Assembly: GCA_017441205.1 (NCBI GenBank)
Contig: JAFRYG010000015.1
Span: forward strand, 1 to 37,576
DNA: 37,576 nucleotides
Source of the DNA: Pseudomonadota bacterium
GTDB lineage: Bacteria; Myxococcota_A; Bradymonadia; UBA4248
Reading direction: 5' to 3'
Shown: in pieces, positions 8,235 to 16,561 of the stretch
Layout: each line of letters begins with the position of its first letter
How positions within the stretch are numbered: the first letter of the stretch is position 1
Program-made: the position numbers and the translations under genes
Notes under the pieces: generated by a model
What the model was told of the DNA's origin: nothing
Seen by the model: the letters and a program-made list of their open reading frames with translations, nothing else
Database searches by the model: none

Positions 8235-8259
8235 CTCGCCGCACATTTTGTGCGGCGAG
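8235..8259 (+). terminator. Perfect 11-bp hairpin after the SEC-C gene
   Basis: CTCGCCGCACA (8235-8245), loop TTT and TGTGCGGCGAG (8249-8259). No T-run follows. It lies between the SEC-C gene and the cNMP-fold gene, so it may protect the 3' end or partly terminate. A weaker CCC-TTT-GGG hairpin precedes it near 8205-8213. Confidence 0.45.
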
Positions 8260-8290
8260 GAGGTATCTGGCAGTCTGAACAGGAAGTGTC

Positions 8291-8782
8291 ATGGGCCTAA
8301 AATCAGTTCCCATGCTTGGGCAATCCGAATTTGTAGTTCTTCTTAAGCAGTCGCTTTTCAATGCACTGGAAACTGCGAGTGCGTTAAAACTGCATGGGTT
8401 GTTCGAGTGTTTTTCGATTCCTGCCGGAGAGTATTTACGGACATCCGAAAAAAGTTCGCCGGGGCTGTATATCGTTTCATCCGGAACGGTTGCACTGGTG
8501 GACCCGATCACTCAAACACAGCTCGATCTTATTCAAACCGGTGGATCGTTTGGCGTACTTTCGCTGTTTTTTCAGAATCTGGATGCGCCGGATGTATTTG
8601 TTTGCGAAGATGCCCGTGTGATCATGCTGGATCCCGGGACATTTCGTATGATTGAGCTTTCGGATCCTGCTCTTGCCATACTCATGCTTCGCTGCATTAC
8701 CATGTATCTTACTCCGACCGTAAAGGATTTGTCTTCCCTCGTTCGTCGGATGATTCGTGAGAATTCGCTGAAAGAGCAATAG
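8291..8782 (+). CDS. Cyclic-nucleotide-binding-fold protein without output domain
   Basis: 163 residues with the beta-roll pattern of Crp-type cNMP-binding domains: HGLFECFSIPAGEYLRTSEKSSPGLYIVSSGTVALVD, then LIQTGGSFGVLSLFF. The residues after GGSFG lack the Arg-Ala/Thr-Ala of a canonical phosphate-binding cassette (GExAL...RxA), so cyclic-nucleotide binding is doubtful. The C-terminal helix is short and there is no helix-turn-helix, so it is not a Crp/Fnr regulator by itself. SD AGGAAG precedes the ATG. It is convergent with the ABC transporter gene, whose stop is 36 nt away. Likely a signal-sensing partner protein; the ligand is unknown. Confidence 0.7.
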   Translation: MGLKSVPMLGQSEFVVLLKQSLFNALETASALKLHGLFECFSIPAGEYLRTSEKSSPGLYIVSSGTVALVDPITQTQLDLIQTGGSFGVLSLFFQNLDAPDVFVCEDARVIMLDPGTFRMIELSDPALAILMLRCITMYLTPTVKDLSSLVRRMIRENSLKEQ

Positions 8783-8817
8783 GACCGTCGATAATTTGTA
8801 CTGCTTTGGTGTGGCTG

Positions 8818-10605
8818 TCACCCCAGGGGGGAATTGACATTTCCGCCAGTTCTGTGTCTGAGGATGGCATAGATAAATATGGGTGCACCGAACAATGCTG
8901 TGACGACGCCGACGGGAATCCATGCAATGGGTTCCAGAAGGCGCGAGAGGGTATCGGCAAACATCAGGAATATTGCGCCGCATAATGCCGAGAGCGGCAA
9001 AACGTATTTCAGGTTGCTGCCGGTATAACGGCGGACGGCGTTGGGAATGATCAGGCCGATAAACCCGATGGGGCCGCATACCGAAACGACGAGAGATGTG
9101 GCAATACCAGTGCAGATCAATGCCATGATGCGCGTCGTTTCGACGCGGACGCCGCGCGATGATGCCAGTTCGGTGTCGACACTGAGCAGGTTGAGCTGCC
9201 GGTAAATCCGAAATAAATAACCGAGCGCAAGTGCAATGACGGGGACGATGATCAGAGAGGAATAACCGACGATTTCCAGTCCTCCGAGCTGCCAGCGCAT
9301 CATTTGCTGCGCCGTCAATGGTGTTGCAAATGCCTGAATGACCAGGCCGGCGGCGCTGCAGAACATGGATGATGCGACACCGGCCAGGAGGCAGTAAATG
9401 GGCTGCCGGAGTCCCCATCGTGAAGCAATGAACAGTACGGCCATCATGGTGAGAATTCCCCCGAGGCATGCGGACAATGGCAGCCCGATCATGCCGGCTA
9501 TTCCGAACTGAATGGCCGCCATCGTGCCGAGAGATGCGCCGCTGGCGATGCCGAGGGTATAGGGGGTTGCCAGCGGATTCTGGAACAACGCCTGAAGAAC
9601 TGCGCCGATGTATGAAAGTGAAGCACCGGCAATACATCCCCAGAGGACGCGCGGAATTCGAAGCTGCCAGAAAATATCTCCGGAATCCCATGGCATGCTC
9701 AGTGTTGCTCCAAACCACGGACAGATCAAAAGGACGGCCAGTCCGATGACGCTCAGAATGATGAACAGGCTTGTGTATTTGGGTGAAGCGTGCGTAATCG
9801 GGTCGGATGCAGGAGACTGTGGTATGGACGGAATGGGTGGTCTGGCCAGATGTGCAAAATATTCGGGATCCATCTGATAGACGGCAGCGAGTGCATCGGC
9901 TGGCGCAAAACCTTCGCCCTGCCATGAGCATCGGCCGTCAGATAAAAGAATGGTTTGATCTGCATAGCTGGCGGCGATTTCCAGATTGTGTGTCGTCGAG
10001 ATGACCGTGATGCCGTCAGCCAATAAATGCCTGAGCGCATGGCAGAGAATTTCTGTATGTCGAATATCCAGGGCAGATGTCGGTTCATCGAGCAGGATGA
10101 TGCTGACGCGCTGTGCCATGGCTGAAGCAAGTACGCACAGCTGAAGCTCTCCGCCCGAAAGCTGATCCAGCCGCCGATCTGCAAAGGATTCCATGCCGAG
10201 GCTCCGGAGTGCTTTGAGTGCATGTTTTTTTGATTGTTCGGGCGTTTCGAAGCTGAGCCAGGCAAAAGTACCCTGAGTGACAAAATCGATGACGGAAATG
10301 GCCGGGACTGCATCCAGACGCTGAGGAACGTAGCCGATATTCCGCGCTCTCTGAGTGGCAGTCATTTCGTGGATATCTTGACCGTCGAGTTCGATGCTTC
10401 CGGATTCGGGGCGGATCAATCCGCACAGGACGCGCAGCAGCGTCGTCTTTCCGGCACCATTGGGACCGATGATATGCGTCCATCGTCCCGGCATAAAAGC
10501 ATGATCGAAAGATTCAAGGATGAGGTGAGAACCCAGGCGCACGCAAACTGCGTGCGCCTTGAATTCCCCGATCTTTCCGGATTTCAGGCAACAATCTCTG
10601 GACAT
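8818..10605 (-). CDS. ABC transporter, ATPase-permease fusion of the BtuCD/FecCDE type
   Basis: 595 residues. Residues 1-~245 are an ABC ATPase: Walker A GPNGAGKTT (47-55), Q-loop Gln95, signature LSGGE (149-153), Walker B ILLDEP (170-175) and switch His206. Residues ~275-590 are a BtuC/FecCD-type permease with many membrane segments: IPRVLWGCIAGASL, QNPLATPYTLGIASGASLG, GPIGFIGLIIPN. This family imports iron-siderophores, heme or cobalamin with a periplasmic binding protein. In most genomes these are two genes; here they form one chain. No binding-protein gene is nearby. The start overlaps the 3' end of the FG-GAP lipoprotein by 22 nt, suggesting cotranscription. An 11-bp hairpin (10535-10559) lies in its first codons. 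Confidence 0.9.
   Translation of the reverse strand: MSRDCCLKSGKIGEFKAHAVCVRLGSHLILESFDHAFMPGRWTHIIGPNGAGKTTLLRVLCGLIRPESGSIELDGQDIHEMTATQRARNIGYVPQRLDAVPAISVIDFVTQGTFAWLSFETPEQSKKHALKALRSLGMESFADRRLDQLSGGELQLCVLASAMAQRVSIILLDEPTSALDIRHTEILCHALRHLLADGITVISTTHNLEIAASYADQTILLSDGRCSWQGEGFAPADALAAVYQMDPEYFAHLARPPIPSIPQSPASDPITHASPKYTSLFIILSVIGLAVLLICPWFGATLSMPWDSGDIFWQLRIPRVLWGCIAGASLSYIGAVLQALFQNPLATPYTLGIASGASLGTMAAIQFGIAGMIGLPLSACLGGILTMMAVLFIASRWGLRQPIYCLLAGVASSMFCSAAGLVIQAFATPLTAQQMMRWQLGGLEIVGYSSLIIVPVIALALGYLFRIYRQLNLLSVDTELASSRGVRVETTRIMALICTGIATSLVVSVCGPIGFIGLIIPNAVRRYTGSNLKYVLPLSALCGAIFLMFADTLSRLLEPIAWIPVGVVTALFGAPIFIYAILRHRTGGNVNSPLG
10535..10559. other. Perfect 11-bp hairpin at the start of the ABC gene
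   Basis: AGGCGCACGCA (10535-10545), loop AAC and TGCGTGCGCCT (10549-10559). It encodes the first beta strand of the ATPase domain (around residues 16-24) and lies 25-50 nt past the stop of the upstream lipoprotein gene, so it could act as an attenuator or transcript end for that gene as well. Confidence 0.5.
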
Positions 10606-13600
10606 GCCTTAACTTCGGTCGCCGAGGATGTGTTGTCGTCTTCGATGCATTCGTTGTAAAATTCCGAGGTATCCTTACCGGGAGCATCGTCCACCTTGTA
10701 GAAGATCTGGTAGGGCGAATTATACTTCTTTTTGCCATCCGAAGTATTCTCGTTCCAATCCATGGAGACCTCGACACTTGCGCCCGGAGCAATGATGCCC
10801 TGGTATTGGACGGAACCGAGCAGTTCGTCTTTGCCATCGACCTTGATATAGAACGAAACCCAGACATTCTTGACGCTGAGTGAACCGGCATTGGTGACGG
10901 TCGCTGTCAGGGTAATGGCATCCGGACACTTCTTTTGATCGTATTTGAGCGTCCCCGGCTGGAAGTTCGGGGCATTGAATACGTCGGCGGGCTGCGCATT
11001 CGCGCGATAGTTATTCAGACGCTTGTTGAGCCAGTTGGCCTGCTCTTCTTTGGGAACGGTGCCGTTTTCATTGATGTTGGTCACATGATAGGCATGCTGG
11101 TTCCAGATTCTGCGCGTGCGGACCCAGTTGTTCCAGGAATCGGTAAAGACCGTGATTCCGGTCTTCAGGTTTGTCCATTCGGGGCCAAGGTAGGCGGGAT
11201 CGTTTGGATCGCCGTATTTGGCATCCACTTCGCTGACCATGACAATTTCGGTCTTGCCGTCATTGTCGACATCGACGATGAGCGGATATTCGATGACGGT
11301 TCCGGATGTGTTGGGCGTTTCGAAGAGGATCTTCCCTGCTTTGTATTCCTTGCCATCGTCGGCTTTGATTGTTTTGGTTTCATCCGGTTTTCCGGAGTAG
11401 ATGCGGAGTCTGGTTTCGTCGCGGTAAACGACTTCGGCTACGCCGTCGCCTTCGAAATCGAAAACGGAAGACCCCGTCTTTTCGCTCGAAGCATCGATGG
11501 TCGGACTTGCCCAGACGATATCGCCGGTCTGGCCATTGAATACGGAATAGTGGGTACGGCCTGCGACGCCGATATCCGGCTCCCCATTGCCGTCAAAATC
11601 TGCGATGACGGGATTGCCGCCGCCTCTGGTGGTCGTTTGTGGTTTTTCCCAGGCCATTTTCTGGCTCCACTTGCCATCCTTAAAGAAAACCTTCCAGACG
11701 CTGACATAACCGCTCTTGACTCGGACGATTTCCGGAACAAGCTCGCCGGTGGCGGCTGCATCCGCTGAATCTTTCATGAGATCGGCCACGGCTGAATAGT
11801 ACCAGTGTGCGCCGTCGGAGGCGCCTTCTGCGCCGGATGGCTCGGGATTGGCCGCAATTTTCTGGCATTTATTGTCGTAGATGTGATCGGCAATGATCTC
11901 CATCTTCTTGTCCTGGTTCAGATCAGCTACGGCAAAGAAATCGTGATACCAGACGAAGACGCGCTGCATATTGAGCTTGCAGCTCCATTCCGTCAGTTTG
12001 TTGCCTTTGATGACACCGCGCGTCGTGATGATTTCGGGGATGCCGTCCGCATCAATATCGGCAACTGTGGGGTGGAGGTCTGCCCAGTATCGGCCGGATT
12101 TATCAATGTTGTCCGCATGGATAAAGGCTTTGATCTTCCATTCGTATCCGCTGCCGGATTTGACGAGATTGAGGAAATACAGGCCCGTGGTTGCCTCATC
12201 TTCGACAGCTGTCGGAACGATCACCTCGATCAGACCATCGTTATCCACATCTGCCGCTGCAATATCATTGTAGGCATTGAACACTGGCTGTTTCAGGATG
12301 GCCACGGGTTTGCCGGTATCTCCCGAAAGTGCAGTCAGATAATATGAATTGTTGGTAAAGACGACTTCGGGGACGTCGTTTTCGTCGACTTTGCCGTCGC
12401 CGTTGTCGTCGGTCAGATTGATGACGACGGGAACCGAAACGACGTTGTCATCGTAGTGCCACTTGACTTTTGGTTTGAAGACACCGATGGGCGGACGGTA
12501 GATGCACTTGGCCTTGTCTTCTTCCTGATTGACGCAGGTACTGCTTCCGGTATCGCAGAATTCCCAGAGAGAACACTCTTCGGAAGTCTTGCATGACGCG
12601 CCTTTGGGCAGGCATTTATTGAAGAGGCAGATTTCGTCGGATTTGCAGCAAAGATTCTGATCGGCACCGCAGCGCGTCTGGTCTTCGGCACAGTTGGTAT
12701 GGCATTCGTTGTTGAGGCATACCATTTTTTCTTCGCAGCAGACCTCTTTGCCTTCTTCGCCGCACAATACGCGCGGTTCGTCGCATTTGGGCACGCAGTG
12801 GCTTTCACCGAAGCATTCCTGTTCTTCTGTACAGCAGACTTTGTCTGGACCGCAGCTCGAACCGGAATCGCAGATGCGATCACAGCCATGTTCCGTACAT
12901 GTCAGACCGTTTTCGCAGCAATCGTTCATGCATGTCGGGGTGGTTTCGTCGCACGAAAGACTGCATTCTCCCGTCACCTGATCGCAAAGTTCCGCATTTT
13001 CGCAGCAAACACCCAGACAAATCTCATTTTTACAGGGAATGCACTCGCCATCCTCGCAGGAATCCGTCGGGGCACAGGCTTCGCACGGATCCGCAGGAAT
13101 GACGCATTTGCCTTCTTCACAGACTTCCTCTGATTTGCATTCGGCGCAGGGATCATCGGCTTCATAGCATTTGCCCTTATTGCAGACCTGTTTGGGATCG
13201 CATTGGGCACATACATCATTTTTCTTGTTATAGCAGACCTCTCCGACGCATTTTTCTTCGTCGGTACACTTGGTGCACGGACTGTCGGCATCGTAGCAGA
13301 TTTCGTCCAGACAGACCTGTTTCGGTTTGCATTTGGCGCAGGGATTGTCGGCGTCGTAGCAGGTGTCATTCTGACAGACCTGGTCGGCCTTGCATTTGCC
13401 GCATTCCGAGTCATTCGCATAGCATTTTCCCGAAACGCAGACTTCATCGGCACTGCAGTCGAGACAGCCTTTATCTTTGTAACAAATGCCATTGGCTGCA
13501 CAGACTTCCTTGCTTTTACATCCGCAGGGATTGTCTTTGTCTTCCGGCGTCTGGTTGACCGAAATGGACGAATCACTGTTGCATCCGGTTACCAGCAGGA

Positions 13601-13634
13601 GTGATACGGCGAGTAATAGCGAGATTTTTTTCAT
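10584..13634 (-). CDS. Cys-rich FG-GAP/VCBS-repeat lipoprotein
   Basis: 1016 residues from the ATG at 13634, chosen because AGGAG lies just upstream and the signal peptide with lipobox LVTGC (Cys18) follows at once; an upstream in-frame ATG at 13664 lacks this. Residues ~30-390 are an array of short Cys modules such as CAKCKPKQVCLDEICYDAD, mostly CxxC...C...CY. Residues ~410-790 hold several FG-GAP/VCBS-type units with Asp-rich loops: DDNGDGKVDENDVPEVV, ADVDNDGLIEVI, ADIDADGIPEII, ADFDGNGEPDIG, VDVDNDGKTEIV, which in integrins and related proteins bind Ca. The last ~130 residues resemble a CARDB-like beta sandwich (LTATVTNAGSLSVKNVWVSF). Inferred: a large surface beta-propeller protein. It follows the TPR-like gene by 26 nt. 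Confidence 0.85.
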   Translation of the reverse strand: MKKISLLLAVSLLLVTGCNSDSSISVNQTPEDKDNPCGCKSKEVCAANGICYKDKGCLDCSADEVCVSGKCYANDSECGKCKADQVCQNDTCYDADNPCAKCKPKQVCLDEICYDADSPCTKCTDEEKCVGEVCYNKKNDVCAQCDPKQVCNKGKCYEADDPCAECKSEEVCEEGKCVIPADPCEACAPTDSCEDGECIPCKNEICLGVCCENAELCDQVTGECSLSCDETTPTCMNDCCENGLTCTEHGCDRICDSGSSCGPDKVCCTEEQECFGESHCVPKCDEPRVLCGEEGKEVCCEEKMVCLNNECHTNCAEDQTRCGADQNLCCKSDEICLFNKCLPKGASCKTSEECSLWEFCDTGSSTCVNQEEDKAKCIYRPPIGVFKPKVKWHYDDNVVSVPVVINLTDDNGDGKVDENDVPEVVFTNNSYYLTALSGDTGKPVAILKQPVFNAYNDIAAADVDNDGLIEVIVPTAVEDEATTGLYFLNLVKSGSGYEWKIKAFIHADNIDKSGRYWADLHPTVADIDADGIPEIITTRGVIKGNKLTEWSCKLNMQRVFVWYHDFFAVADLNQDKKMEIIADHIYDNKCQKIAANPEPSGAEGASDGAHWYYSAVADLMKDSADAAATGELVPEIVRVKSGYVSVWKVFFKDGKWSQKMAWEKPQTTTRGGGNPVIADFDGNGEPDIGVAGRTHYSVFNGQTGDIVWASPTIDASSEKTGSSVFDFEGDGVAEVVYRDETRLRIYSGKPDETKTIKADDGKEYKAGKILFETPNTSGTVIEYPLIVDVDNDGKTEIVMVSEVDAKYGDPNDPAYLGPEWTNLKTGITVFTDSWNNWVRTRRIWNQHAYHVTNINENGTVPKEEQANWLNKRLNNYRANAQPADVFNAPNFQPGTLKYDQKKCPDAITLTATVTNAGSLSVKNVWVSFYIKVDGKDELLGSVQYQGIIAPGASVEVSMDWNENTSDGKKKYNSPYQIFYKVDDAPGKDTSEFYNECIEDDNTSSATEVKACPEIVA

Positions 13635-13660
13635 TGTTATTCTCCTGAAGAACTGTTCAA

Positions 13661-14467
13661 TCATTCTGGCAATGTATTATTGATATTATTGAAGCGTTCA
13701 TCAAGATCGGCAGGGGAATTTAATTGTTCAATGACAGCTTTTGCACTTTCCAGGCGCGAACGTGCCGATTTGGTTTCGCCGGCAGAGATCATGCGTTCCG
13801 CAGAGGTCATCATTGTTTCTGCGAGGAGGCGCCGTTCGCTTTCGCTGTCTGAGTTTCTGAATGCCTGAATGGCAGCATCGTATTCACGAAAAGCGCGCCG
13901 CTGCTTGCCGCGTTCCCATTCCAGTTCGGCGAGCCGCAGGGATGCCAGTCCTTTTTCATGATGCATCTGGGCTTTTTGGAACGCCAGAATGGCAGCCTCA
14001 GCTGCGTCTCGGGCATGGGAATTGTCCTTTTCACACTGGCTTGTAAGGTATTCGATGGCACCGTTCCAGCCATGGTTCACTTTGGCACCGGCGGCGAGTG
14101 CTTCGCGCGCTGCACTGATTTCGTGTTCGCAGGTGATGGTGTCTTTTTGCAAGAAGGCAATATCGGCCTTGAGCCATGGAACGACGACGTGCCAGCCGCT
14201 TTTTTTCTTGAGTGCGGCGAGTTTGGGCGTCGTTTCTTCGAGCCTGGCCATTGCAACCATATAATCGCCTTTGGCGAGGGCAATCTGCGCCTGACCGCAA
14301 AGCCCGGCAACGGCGGATTCTTCGTTGGCATCTGTACTCATTGTGCCGAGTAATTTCTGGGCCTCTGCCAGGTCACCATTGTTCAGAGCTGTCTGAACAT
14401 CCTGGGCAAAGACTGCTGAACAAAGGCATAATACGATGGCTGTGACTATACTTGAATACCATTTCAT
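13661..14467 (-). CDS. Periplasmic helical (TPR-like) protein
   Basis: 268 residues from the ATG at 14467, which has AGGAGGT 6 nt upstream; a longer frame from 14512 is rejected for lack of an SD. The N-terminus KWYSSIVTAIVLCLCSAVFA is a Sec signal peptide ending in AFAQ-like AVFAQ, so the protein is secreted to the periplasm, not lipidated. The rest is helical, with alternating Ala-rich pairs (GDLAEAQKLLGT, GDYMVAMARLEE, ALRLAELEWERGKQRRAFREYDAAIQAF) that look like degenerate TPR units. No catalytic motif. It is first in a probable operon with the FG-GAP lipoprotein and ABC transporter. Confidence 0.65.
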   Translation of the reverse strand: MKWYSSIVTAIVLCLCSAVFAQDVQTALNNGDLAEAQKLLGTMSTDANEESAVAGLCGQAQIALAKGDYMVAMARLEETTPKLAALKKKSGWHVVVPWLKADIAFLQKDTITCEHEISAAREALAAGAKVNHGWNGAIEYLTSQCEKDNSHARDAAEAAILAFQKAQMHHEKGLASLRLAELEWERGKQRRAFREYDAAIQAFRNSDSESERRLLAETMMTSAERMISAGETKSARSRLESAKAVIEQLNSPADLDERFNNINNTLPE

Positions 14468-14500
14468 GGTTCGACCTCCTGAATGCGTCAAAGTCGTCCG

Positions 14501-14514
14501 ATTATATACCATGA
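14501..14514 (-). promoter_or_regulatory. Promoter-like -10 block before the TPR-like gene
   Basis: On the minus strand GGTATATAATCGG includes TATAAT (14506-14501), 34 nt before the ATG. There is no good -35 at 16-18 nt. Nearly the same block precedes the Sel1 lipoprotein gene (29696-29701). Confidence 0.45.
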
Positions 14515-14565
14515 TTGGTCATTTGCGTAGTCATTTGAGGCTTTTGATCGTTTATGCGCTGCCTT

Positions 14566-14594
14566 GTTCCCGGTTCGCATTCTGCGCCGGGAAC
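14566..14594. repeat. 8-bp inverted repeat at the head of the hairpin array
   Basis: GTTCCCGG (14566-14573) pairs with CCGGGAAC (14587-14594) across a 13-nt loop. It is the first of four palindromes in the gap between glmS and the TPR-like gene, but lacks the bulged-G core of the other three. Confidence 0.6.
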
Positions 14595-14606
14595 TACGGC
14601 CTGCGC

Positions 14607-14638
14607 GCCGGCCCTATGCCTGCGGCATACGGGCCGGC
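14607..14638 (-). repeat. Bulged-G hairpin element E3
   Basis: Read on the minus strand: arm GCCGGCCC, unpaired G (14630), inner TATGCC, loop GCA, GGCATA and arm GGGCCGGC. The arm has no resemblance to that of E4 or E5 next to it. Confidence 0.85.
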
Positions 14639-14648
14639 CACAAAATGG

Positions 14649-14680
14649 GGCCTGGCGTATGGCGCAGCCATAGCCAGGCC
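14649..14680 (+). repeat. Bulged-G hairpin element E4
   Basis: Arm GGCCTGGC (14649-14656), unpaired G (14657), inner TATGGC, loop GCA, GCCATA and arm GCCAGGCC (14673-14680). The central 20 nt are identical to those of E5. Confidence 0.9.
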
Positions 14681-14686
14681 GAATGC

Positions 14687-14712
14687 GGGGCGTATGGCGC
14701 AGCCATAGCCCC
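14687..14712 (+). repeat. Bulged-G hairpin element E5
   Basis: Arm GGGGC (14687-14691), unpaired G (14692), inner TATGGC, loop GCA, GCCATA and arm GCCCC (14708-14712). It ends 14 nt before the glmS stop codon at 14727, on the downstream side of glmS, so it may form the 3' end of the glmS transcript. Confidence 0.9.
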
Positions 14713-14726
14713 GTCACACACAAAAG

Positions 14727-16553
14727 CTATTCGACGGTCACGGATTTGGCCAGATTACGCGGCTGATCGACGTCGTTCCCAAGCAGATCTGCAATGTGAT
14801 AGGCCAGCAGCTGCAGATAGAGCACGCTCAAAAATGGCTGCACGATTTCTTCGCAGTCGGGAATGACGAAGGCATGTTCGCTGACGCGCGGCAGCATATC
14901 GTCGCCTTCCGAGACGATGCTGATGATTCGGCCGCCTCTGGCCTTGACTTCCTGAAGATTCGAAAGCGTCTTTTCGTACGTCGCGTTTTTGGGGGCAATG
15001 ACGACGACGGGCAGCTTTTCGTCGATGAGCGCGATCGGGCCGTGCTTCATCTCGCCCGAAGGATAGGCTTCGGCATGAATATAGCTGATTTCCTTGAGTT
15101 TGAGCGCGCCTTCGAGCGCAATGGGATAATGTACGTTTCGGCCGAGGTACAGAAATGAGCTGGCACGAAGGAGTTTTTGGGCGACGCTGCGCACGGAATC
15201 CGAGGTCTCGAGGATGGTTTCCATGTGGTGGGGAACGCTTCGAAGTGCATTGAGCAGCTGCCGGGCATCGCCGGCAGTGATGGTCTGGCGCCGGCGTGCA
15301 AAATGAATGGCGAGCAGCATCAGGGATGCGAGCTGTGTGGTAAAGGCTTTTGTCGAAGCAACGCCGATTTCGGGGTCTGCCCGCGTGTAAAATGTGGCGT
15401 CGGATGCGCGCGGAATCGTCGAATCCATGACGTTGCAGATGGAGAGAATTTTGGAACCGCGTTCGCGTGCGATTTTGAGGCAGGCATACGTGTCTGCCGT
15501 TTCGCCGCTCTGGCTGATGGCAATGAATCCGTCCTGCGGTGTGATAATGGGATTGCGGTACCGGTACTCGCTGGCGACATCGACATCGACCGGAATTCTG
15601 GCAAGCTTTTCGATGATATATTTGCCCAGAAGTCCGGCATGGTAACTCGTTCCGCAGGCGACGATTTGAATTCTGGAGCATTTTTCGAATTCCAGATTGG
15701 CCGTTTTTTCGTCCAGATTGATCTGGCCTTCGTCCTCGAGGATGCGTCCGCGGAAGGTGTCGGTGATTTTTTGGGGCTGTTCGAAGATTTCCTTGAGCAT
15801 GTAGTGGGGATAGCCCTGTTTTTCGGCGGCCGAAATGTCCCACTGCACGGTTTTGACGGGACGCTGGACGGGTTGTCCGGTGATGTCCTGGATTTCGACA
15901 GTATCGGCTTTGATATGCGCAATGTCGCCGTCTTCGAGGAAGATAATCCGGCGCGAATGCGCAAGAACTGCTGCAATATCGCTGGCCGCAAAGTTTTCGC
16001 CGTCGCCTAGGGCGATGAGCAGCGGGCTTTGGAGTCTTGCTGCGACGATTTCGTCGGGAAAGTCGGCGCAGATGGCGACGATGGCATACGAACCGCGCAC
16101 GCGGCGCAATGCAGCCCGGACGGCGCCGGCAAATCCGGTATCCGGCGTGTAGTATTCGGAAATCAGGTGTGCGACGATTTCTGTATCTGTTTCGGACGAG
16201 AATTCATGCCCCCGGGCGATCAGTTCCTGGCGCAGTTCGAGGAAATTTTCGATGATGCCGTTATGTACGATGGCGAACTTGCCGTACCGGTGCGGATGGG
16301 CATTCGATTCGCTCGGACGGCCATGGGTAGCCCAGCGCGTATGCCCGATGCCGGTGTGTCCCCGAAGGGGTTCCCGGGTGAGGCGTGCGATGAGATTTTC
16401 GAGCTTTCCATGGGAACGGCGGAGATCAATATCGCCGTTGCTGCATACGGCAATACCTGCCGAATCATAGCCCCGGTAGGCAAGCCGGCCTAAACCGGAT
16501 TGGATGATCTGTACACAGTCGCGATTGCCAGTATAACCAATGATGCCGCACAT
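14727..16553 (-). CDS. glmS: Glutamine-fructose-6-phosphate aminotransferase (isomerizing)
   Basis: 608 residues from MCGIIGYTGN; the Cys after the initiator Met is the glutaminase nucleophile of class II amidotransferases. The length matches E. coli GlmS (609). The N-terminal half holds the glutaminase motifs (GHTRWATHG, NGIIEN), the C-terminal half two SIS domains that bind the sugar phosphate (ACGTSYHAG, SQSGETADT, EGALKLKEISY), and the end LAKSVTVE is the conserved GlmS C-terminus. It makes glucosamine-6-phosphate from fructose-6-phosphate and glutamine, the first step to UDP-GlcNAc for peptidoglycan and LPS. The open frame extends upstream to 16757 but that part is out of family. It starts 8 nt after the stop of the deacetylase-like gene, so the two form an operon. 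I see no glmS ribozyme. Confidence 0.97.
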   Translation of the reverse strand: MCGIIGYTGNRDCVQIIQSGLGRLAYRGYDSAGIAVCSNGDIDLRRSHGKLENLIARLTREPLRGHTGIGHTRWATHGRPSESNAHPHRYGKFAIVHNGIIENFLELRQELIARGHEFSSETDTEIVAHLISEYYTPDTGFAGAVRAALRRVRGSYAIVAICADFPDEIVAARLQSPLLIALGDGENFAASDIAAVLAHSRRIIFLEDGDIAHIKADTVEIQDITGQPVQRPVKTVQWDISAAEKQGYPHYMLKEIFEQPQKITDTFRGRILEDEGQINLDEKTANLEFEKCSRIQIVACGTSYHAGLLGKYIIEKLARIPVDVDVASEYRYRNPIITPQDGFIAISQSGETADTYACLKIARERGSKILSICNVMDSTIPRASDATFYTRADPEIGVASTKAFTTQLASLMLLAIHFARRRQTITAGDARQLLNALRSVPHHMETILETSDSVRSVAQKLLRASSFLYLGRNVHYPIALEGALKLKEISYIHAEAYPSGEMKHGPIALIDEKLPVVVIAPKNATYEKTLSNLQEVKARGGRIISIVSEGDDMLPRVSEHAFVIPDCEEIVQPFLSVLYLQLLAYHIADLLGNDVDQPRNLAKSVTVE

Positions 16554-16561
16554 GAGTTTCT

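Noticed and set aside
8477..9931. Long minus-strand frame of 484 codons
   Set aside because: It overlaps the ABC transporter gene in another frame and is rich in Arg, His and Cys, a typical shadow of a GC-rich gene.
14566..14712. glmS ribozyme or riboswitch
   Set aside because: These hairpins lie downstream of glmS, not in its leader, and the glmS start is only 8 nt from the preceding gene, leaving no room for a ribozyme.
14755..15843. 362-codon minus-strand frame within glmS
   Set aside because: Shadow frame; glmS is complete and matches its family end to end.
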